This document shows positions 57,921 through 64,000 of a stretch of 64,000 nt of DNA, piece after piece. The notes under the pieces were generated by a model that was not told the DNA's origin, made no database searches, and was given only the letters and a program-made list of their open reading frames with translations. Source of the DNA: Triatoma infestans (lineage: Eukaryota > Arthropoda > Insecta > Hemiptera > Reduviidae). Position numbers and translations under genes: made by a program. How positions within the stretch are numbered: position 1 is the first letter of the stretch; each line of letters starts with the position of its first letter. The stretch covers positions 186,001 to 250,000 of the forward strand of contig JAAEAF010000281.1 of the NCBI GenBank assembly GCA_011037195.1. Reading direction: 5' to 3'.

Positions 57921-59228
57921 AAAATTCCATGATACCTAATCCCCTGGTTCAGAGATTGTCCAAACCAATAATCCCTTACCATCTCGAGAACAACTCCTCG
58001 TGACCGCTGAAACGGCCGTTGGCCTCGCGACCAACTTAGTGGCCAATAAACTGTTAACTAGTGGAGGAAACTCCATTGGGAGATATCTCCTCGCATGTGT
58101 CTCACGCATGTACCCCTATAGAGTCAGTGTTTACTTATTTACTTGTGTAAATATACAGTTGTAAATTTCCATTAACAATACAGTAAAGAAAAGAAAACTT
58201 TCAATATATGACTGCAGTAAGTAAAAGCTATCCAAGACTTTGCATTACCTTATTATTTTGACATAGACATTATGATTACAAGTTTAATTTGAATTTAACT
58301 AACAACTAAAATTAAGGAATTGTTTTTGAATTTCCCATGAAATATTATTAGAAACTGTTTGTTTTCTTTTGTTTTCATGAATACCCTGTCTAAAACAAAA
58401 ATGAAACATTAAAGTCAAATTGTACAAATGAAATTCATTAGATAAAGTCATTACAAAAAAAAAAAAAGATAATTAAAATAAATTACAGCTAATTTTATTT
58501 CAGTTATAATGAATTTTAAGATAAAATTAAGTTACTCTATGTTACAGCATATTACGTTGATTTTAATTTGATTTTTCTTTTTTTTTTTCTTTTTTTTTTT
58601 TTGTTGCTGCTTCGTAGAAATTCATTAATAGGGTGAGACACTGTAACAGTTATAATTAGGAATTAGGTACATCGTTAATGAAGAAGAGGTTTATTTTTTT
58701 TCACGTATTTAATAAAGTAAATATTTCATTTTCATTATTTATTATTTACAAAATGAATAAAATAAATTTATTACAATATTTACAACATTAATATAAATAC
58801 ATTATAATTTAAACACATTAACAAATTACGATGAAATTGCAATTATTAATGTCTACAATAAGGCTGGACAATTAACCAAGTTCAATCCAAGTTTACAATA
58901 GAAGCACTAAACATAATTTTCTCTGAGAAACTCAAAGTTGAGTATTTTTGTCTCTCTCTTATACATTAAAAAAACACGGGACTTTTTCTTAATACAATTA
59001 ATACAATTTAATCAACACAAATTCTTTAAAATTGCAATTTTGCAAACGTTCAGTAGGGCTTACCATAAAAAAAGTTAGTAGGGATTATACATGTACACAT
59101 TAAATGTGACTTCTGTTGCAACGTCTCTGTTTTTCACTAACAGAGCATTTAGCGCAAGTTTAAATTTATATCTAGTTGATAGATCCCCTAGAAACCCTAA
59201 AATCGACTATTTCCGGGTAAATGTTTAA
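57921..59228. other. Unassigned DNA
   Basis: 57950-58140 is G+C-richer, with short palindromes (GGAGATATCTCC). The rest is AT-rich. No gene recognised. Confidence 0.35.
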
Positions 59229-60217
59229 AATAAAAAAAAATCTGGTGTGAAACACTCACACAACTTTCTCTTACTCCAGTTCTCAAAATTATAAATGACA
59301 AATGTTATAATTAGTGTACCAAATTTAATGAAATTCGCCGAAAACTGAAAAAAACTGTTCAGTAAAAGTGCACTTCCGGTTTATTAATTTTCTTGAAACT
59401 TGGACTTTTGGCCGTCTACTTATGTCTATTTAATTTTGTTTGGATGATAGAATTGTATGATCAATTATGATAGCATTTTAAACAAAAACATAACCCCATC
59501 CCTTCCCTAAAAGTGCCCTTAAATGAATGTTCCTAGAGAAATGTTTTAAATAAAAGTTGTAGATCATTGTATATGTAGTTTATATAAGAAGTTTCAAGAA
59601 AATCACCGGAGCTATTTTTGAGAAAATCGCGACAAAGTGAAAAAAAAAAAATTTAGTAAAGTGGTAAAGTAAACGCACTTCCGGTTATGCAATTTACTTC
59701 AAACTTGGAATTTCAACAATATATTTAATTCTAATTAACAATATTCAGTTGAGCGAATTGTCCAATAAACTGAAATAGCACTTTAGATGAAAACCTAACC
59801 CTACCCTTCCCCGAAAAGTGCCCTTAAATGAATTTTACCGGAGAAATGTTTCAAATAAAAGTTATAGCACATTGTATATGTTGTTGATGTACCAAGTTTA
59901 AAGAAAATCGTTGGAGCCATTTTTGAGAAAATCGCAAAAAAGTAACAAAAAAAACTAGTAAAGTGGCACTTCCGGTTGTGGAATTTTGACAGATAACGTA
60001 CTGTCACATCCCATGGTGATATCTAAACGGAATATCAAGTTTGAACTTTCTACGATTTTTCGTTTTTGAGCTATGCTGTTCAAATACACACACACATTTA
60101 CTAAAAACCACTTTTTTGGACTCAGTAGACCTCAGAAAGGATATTTCCGGTGAAAACTCGATATCGAAAATTTGACACCATTACAATACTTACTCTTACT
60201 AGGAGTAAGAGAAAGTA
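59229..60217 (-). mobile_element. Family H repeat, near full length
   Basis: It opens with TCTGGTGTGAAACACTCACA and ends TAGGAGTAAGAGAAAGTA. Internal units with AAAAGTGCCCTTAAATGAAT recur about 300 bp apart (59509 and 59813). The microsatellite site is a short (CA) run near 60085. Confidence 0.85.
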
Positions 60218-60306
60218 AAAATATCATTCGTTTTTATCTGTGGAAGTACAAAGTCTGTAAAGTTGCATATTTGGTTAACTAATTATGGTTAAATAAATAT
60301 TTGGTT

Positions 60307-61018
60307 TCACTTACTGGTAGTAAAAGGAAGTATTGCGATCATGCTAGATTTTTCGAAATTGAGTGTCACCGGAAATACATGTTTTGGGGTTGTCTGATTA
60401 TGAAAAAATGTTTTTAACGTATAGTGTATGATTATGTGTATGTGTGGTGTGAGTGTTAAAAGAATATCTCAAAAATAAAAAGTCCCCGGAAGCTCAAACT
60501 TAGTATTCCATTTAGACACACTACCAACGCATCAGACACGAAGATTTCGGGAAAAGTGCATCAACCGGAAGGTGCGAATTTAATGAATAGATTTTTTTTT
60601 AAATTATCGTAAATTTTTCTTGAAAATTGCTCCAACAAATTTTTTCAAACCTTATATATTATTCACGCACGGTAAATATCTATCACTTTTATTTACAATA
60701 TTTTCTCGAGAATATTGATTTTTTTGGGCGGTTTCTGGGGGAAACAGTAGCGTTATACTTTCCCCCTAAAGTACCATTTCAGTATAATATGTGGTTTTAC
60801 CACCTAATGGGAGAGTTTTAACTGACGCTACATGATGTTGAGGGAGCCCATAAGGCCTTAATTCATATATGTCTAACTGCTACCACAATTTTTATGGCCA
60901 GCCCAACTAAATGTTTAAAAATCATTGCATTTTAAAAGAAATGTTTTTAAATTAAGTTGAATAATTGGAGTAAGATAAAGTTATGTGAGTGTTTCATACC
61001 ATTTTTTTTCTTTTTTTA
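60307..61018 (+). mobile_element. Diverged family H copy
   Basis: It starts TTCACTTACTGGTAGTAAAA, has GAAATTGAGTGTCACCGGAA, and ends ATAAAGTTATGTGAGTGTTT followed by a T-run. It is shorter because one internal unit is missing. Confidence 0.6.
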
Positions 61019-61082
61019 AAGCTATGGTACTTTTTTTGTTTTTGTCATTATTAATAATACTTATAATTTAAGAAGTAGATAT

Positions 61083-61262
61083 CGGTTTAGTTTGTATATG
61101 AGAATGGACTTCTAATTTGGGACAACTCCAAATCAAGACCGATGCATTTTGTTTCAAAAATGTTAATAGTAATGTATACGTTTCTTGTTCCGTTCAAAGA
61201 GACACCTAATTTATAAGTGGACATTAAACCACCTGCAAAAATAGGAAAATCTTTAATATTAT
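61083..61262 (+). mobile_element. tRNA-Thr-like SINE, diverged second copy
   Basis: It shares with 629-828 the order GAATGGACTT, TTCAAAAATGTTAATAGTAA, AGACACCTAATTT and GTGGACATTAAACC. Its promoter boxes are badly eroded. Confidence 0.55.
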
Positions 61263-61608
61263 ATATCTGAAAAAATTATATTTAAATATTAAAATTTGGA
61301 AAAAAAAATGACCGAATACAAATAATAGTCTTGTGACTTCTAAAAATACTCTGTTTTTGGCGAAAAACTGCCACATAATTTTATAGAATCAATGTTGAAT
61401 TAAATAGAATACATATATTTTATTAACTGATCATTCTTACATTTTGCATTTTTTGAAGTTGAACGAAATGTACAACAACCGGAGAAAACAAGCGGCCATT
61501 AAGCAGTATTAATTACTTTGACAATAGAAGATAATGATGTTGTGGTTGGTCCTGCAGAGCTGGAAAGCATCAGAGATATTTTCCCAGATAACCTGCTTCT
61601 TTTTGTGG

Positions 61609-61647
61609 CCATCGACCGGTTTCGGGCGTTCGCCAATCTTCAGGATG
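61609..61647 (-). ncRNA. Hammerhead-like ribozyme motif (family B copy 2 left)
   Basis: Minus strand: stem I CATC; CTGAAGA; one extra T; stem II TGGC/GCCC with loop GAAC (three pairs, end U/C mismatch); GAAA; self-complementary CCGG; TC; then GATG completing a perfect 4-bp stem I. Best overall match to a type I hammerhead order in the window, apart from the extra nucleotide and the weakened stem II. Confidence 0.5.
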
Positions 61648-61771
61648 TTTTTGTTAAAACAGTGTGATAACAATGTAATCTAAAATGTATACTAAAAAAC
61701 TAAATCCAATTTAGTGTATGTGCAAATTTGCTCTGTGCAAGTCTATGTTATCACACTGTTTTGATAAAAAC

Positions 61772-61813
61772 TTATCCTGATGATAAGCAAACGCCCGAAA
61801 CCGGTCAATGACC
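61772..61813 (+). ncRNA. Hammerhead-like motif, family B copy 2 right (degraded)
   Basis: CTGATGA, GAAA and CCGG then TC are intact. Stem II is reduced (AAGC/GCCC, two pairs) and stem I is broken at its first pair (TATC against AATG). Confidence 0.35.
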
Positions 61814-61852
61814 ACAAAAAGGTGCGAGCTATCACGAAAAATATCACTGATG

Positions 61853-62745
61853 AGAAGATATTACGATCAGAGGAGCGGAAGACCTTCAATTGTGACTGAC
61901 GAAATTGTGGAAAAAATCGAAAATGCGCTCCGTGACGATCGCAGATTGACTGTGGATGAACTTTCTGCGATGTTTCCGCAAATCTCCAGATCTCTGCTAC
62001 ACGAAACCATCACAGAAACCCCCGGATATCGGAAACTGTCCGCGAGGTGGGTCCCAAAACAGCTGACCGACCAACACAAGTTGAATCGAGTGAAGGCCGG
62101 GCAAGAGTTTTTGAGACGCTACAAACTCCATGGAGATGAATTTCTCCGCTCCAACATTACTGGAGATGGAATTTGGGTTGCACACTACACACCTGAAACC
62201 AAAAGGCAGTCTCAACAGTGGCGCCACACCTCTTCACCCTCCGCCAAAAAGTTCAAAACCACAATTTCAGCCAAGAAAATCATGGCATCCGTTTTGGGAC
62301 TGTCAAGGCATAATTTCAATTTATTGAATATATGCCTCAAGGGGAGACCATCAACTCTGCAAGATACTGTGCGACCCTAAAAAAATTGCGGAGGGCGATT
62401 CAGAACAAAAGGAGAGGCATGCTGACAAAGGGAGTCTGCCTGCTGCACGACAATGCCAGACCACACACGGCCAACGCCACGAAGGAACTGCTTGCCTCGT
62501 TTAAATGGGATGTCCTGAACCATCCCGCGCATTCCCCTGACCTAGCACCTTCAGATTACTATCTCTTTACCTCCCTGAAGCTGCACATGGGTGGAAAAAG
62601 GTTTTCAACTGACAAGGAGGTGAAGGGGGAGGTGGAGAAGTGGACGAAGGGGTTGGCGGGAAACTACTTTGAGGAAGGCATCAAAAAATTAATACCCCGG
62701 TTCACCACCTGCATTGAGAGAAATGGTGACTATGTCGAAAAATAG
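61853..62745 (+). pseudogene. Mariner transposase, truncated and frameshifted
   Basis: It encodes a DD34D transposase lacking roughly its first 60-70 residues. Readable parts, in order, are: YYDQRSGRPSIVTDEIVEKI and DDRRLTVDELSAMFPQISRS (second DNA-binding region); WVPKQLTDQHKLNRVKAGQE; GDGIWVAHY (first Asp kept, but the usual Glu-Thr after it is Gly-Ile); a frame change near 62290 (2-bp loss); a 4-bp gain near 62325 that restores a workable frame; then HDNARPHT and HPAHSPDLAPSDYYLF with 34 residues between the Asps; and IPRFTTCIERNGDYVEK before the stop. Any start codon in the element B part is not native. It is inactive. Confidence 0.85.
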
Positions 62746-62844
62746 CTTACATATGTACTAATGTAACCAGGTAATTTTTTTGTTCAAATAAAAATTTTTG
62801 TAAACTACAAAAATTCAGTACACTTACTCACTGGACATGCCTCG
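61853..62844 (+). mobile_element. 5'-truncated mariner
   Basis: The right terminal repeat is present (62815-62844, TCAGTACACTTACTCACTGG..., one mismatch to the copy at 8794) and is followed by TA. The left repeat and the first part of the transposase are absent, because the sequence begins directly at the end of element B copy 2. The 3' UTR includes TAATGTAACCAGGTAATTTT. Confidence 0.85.
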
Positions 62845-62846
62845 TA

Positions 62847-63402
62847 CTTTGGAGAAATATAAAACTAAATTTAAGCCAATGTCCTATTCTGGATTTATTT
62901 TATACTATAATCTAATGATTTTTAAAAGATGGGTTTTTGACGCTAATATTTGTATGTTGATATACAATATTTTATCAGCTAAAACAAGAATTCATATCCT
63001 CCAAAAAAAGTATTAATTACGCTAGGAGGCATATATTGTATATAAACTTTATATATGGAGTATAAAATAAGTGGAAAACCTAAAATCAGATAATGAGATA
63101 AACATGATATCATGATAATATATAAATTAAGAATTCCCTGTCGCTATTTATATCTACATAATATCATAATTTTAAACATTGTTAGTTGACGATGATACTT
63201 GAGACATGTTTAGGTGAGATCAGAGCCATTCCACCTTATTCACAACTTCTCTCAACTATTTTTCCAATATTATAGCACTTGGTTTTGCAGTTTTAATTAA
63301 TAAATATTTATATTTTATAGTCATTCTTAAAATATCTAGTTTTCGATTATTACTTATGAAGAGAATTTTTCCCGCTTAATTTGTATTTCTAAAACTTTTT
63401 GA
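62847..63402. other. Unassigned AT-rich DNA
   Basis: No gene or repeat end recognised. Confidence 0.4.
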
Positions 63403-64000
63403 ATATGTGGATGGGTCCGCACAACGTCTGGGATTTTATCCGTCATAGTATGCATATTTCTTTCGAACTCCTGTCCGGTTTCGAATTTTCATCCATTGCT
63501 AGAGTAAGATTTACAATGAATCCATGTAGAGAAATGACTACAACTATATGTTTATATCACAAACCTCATTGGTTCTAGTGTATGTGGGAGGTTATATGGT
63601 TAAAGAAGTATGCGAATCGTAGAAAAAATGAGCAGCAAAAAATAAGAGAATAAAATGTATATACATATAATAATAGAAAATAAATAAATATGTATACATA
63701 ATAAAAAATTATAAAAATAAATGATAAGAATGATGATTATAAAAAATAATATAAATAAAATAAATGAAAGAATGAAATGAAAAATGAAAAAACATGATAA
63801 AAATAAATATATATATAAATACATAAAAAAATATAAATATACATACATAATAAAAATATGAAATCGCAGAAAAAATGATTTTTTTCTCATTTTTCCTGCA
63901 ATACACATACTTCTATAACCTTCCACATACAGTCAACCAGTGTGGTTTGTGACATATAGTTGAAGTGCATTGAGACTATACAGGAATGGTTGTAAACCTT
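63403..64000. mobile_element. Palindromic element A, copy 4 (cut by window end)
   Basis: The left arm GAATATGTGGATGGGTCCGC ... TTTTATCCGTCATAG ... GGTTTCGAATTTTCATCCAT matches the other A copies. After an AT-rich spacer (about 63610-63895) the inverted arm resumes (ATAACCTTCCACATAC, GTGGTTTGTGACATATAG) and runs to the end of the window. The left hammerhead-like core is dead (CTAGCAA, and A for U before the cleavage site). Confidence 0.6.

Larger units (their letters stand above)
61543..61855. mobile_element. Palindromic element B, copy 2
   Basis: The left arm TTGTGGTTGGTCCTGCAGAG ... CATCGACCGG and right arm CCGGTCAATGACCACAAAAA are inverted, as are CAGTGTGATAACA and TGTTATCACACTG. The right arm stops early (after ATCACTGATG), directly against mariner sequence, losing about 35 bp of its outer end. 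Confidence 0.7.

Noticed and set aside
1..64000. CRISPR arrays, bacterial operons or a viral genome
   Set aside because: No regularly spaced repeat-spacer structure, no dense coding and no viral structural genes. The only regular arrays are microsatellites.

Overview
The window reads as AT-rich, repeat-dense nuclear DNA of an insect. Two things support this: the mix of transposon families (mariner DD34D, Tc1 DD34E, Helitron, RNase H-bearing and jockey-like LINEs, tRNA-derived SINEs) and the absence of any bacterial-style gene layout. A hemipteroid insect is my guess, but the sequence does not prove it. I found no convincing host protein-coding gene. Every recognisable coding stretch belongs to a mobile element, and almost all are broken or truncated.

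Layout. 0.6-7.8 kb: a tRNA-Thr-like SINE, several copies of a roughly 1-kb repeat family (called family H here), a 1.4-kb palindrome carrying four tRNA-Ser-like modules, and a probable copia-type LTR. 8.2-12.9 kb: a palindromic element with a hammerhead-like ribozyme motif, a deleted mariner with perfect 30-bp ends, and a 5'-truncated LINE with an open 639-codon frame. 13-20.4 kb: more family H, two palindromic hammerhead-like elements (family A), a decayed LINE and a large (CATA)n-based satellite inside a family H copy. 21.3-25 kb: a palindromic tRNA-Ala-like SINE composite and a Helitron remnant with its 3' hairpin and CTAG end. 25-36 kb: mostly unassigned AT-rich DNA, a jockey-like reverse transcriptase pseudogene with a long foldback, a 0.9-kb tandem duplication and a palindromic MITE. 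36.4-40.5 kb: three nearly full family H copies in a row plus a divergent one. 41.5-45 kb: a second SINE composite split by an 891-bp retroposon with a 13-bp target duplication, then a decayed Tc1-like element. 45.6-56.6 kb: an inverted-repeat family (D), half of a family A element, a second LINE copy with a 12-bp target duplication, a palindromic family B element and a LINE C-terminal fragment. 57.5-64 kb: a possible LTR, two more family H copies, a second Thr-like SINE, a family B element fused to a 5'-truncated mariner, and a family A copy cut by the window end.

Most notable is that three palindromic repeat families unrelated in sequence (A, B, C) each carry a hammerhead-like motif in both arms, facing outward. 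The motif runs CUGANGA, stem-loop, GAAA, short self-complementary stem III, UC, with a matching stem I. Stem sequences differ between families while pairing is kept. All three share one extra nucleotide between CUGANGA and stem II, so either this is a variant fold or catalysis is not certain. Second in interest is family H, whose 3' hairpin, subterminal inverted repeats, internal tandem units of about 300 bp and fixed microsatellite site resemble the non-autonomous Helentron (DINE-1/HINE) plan.
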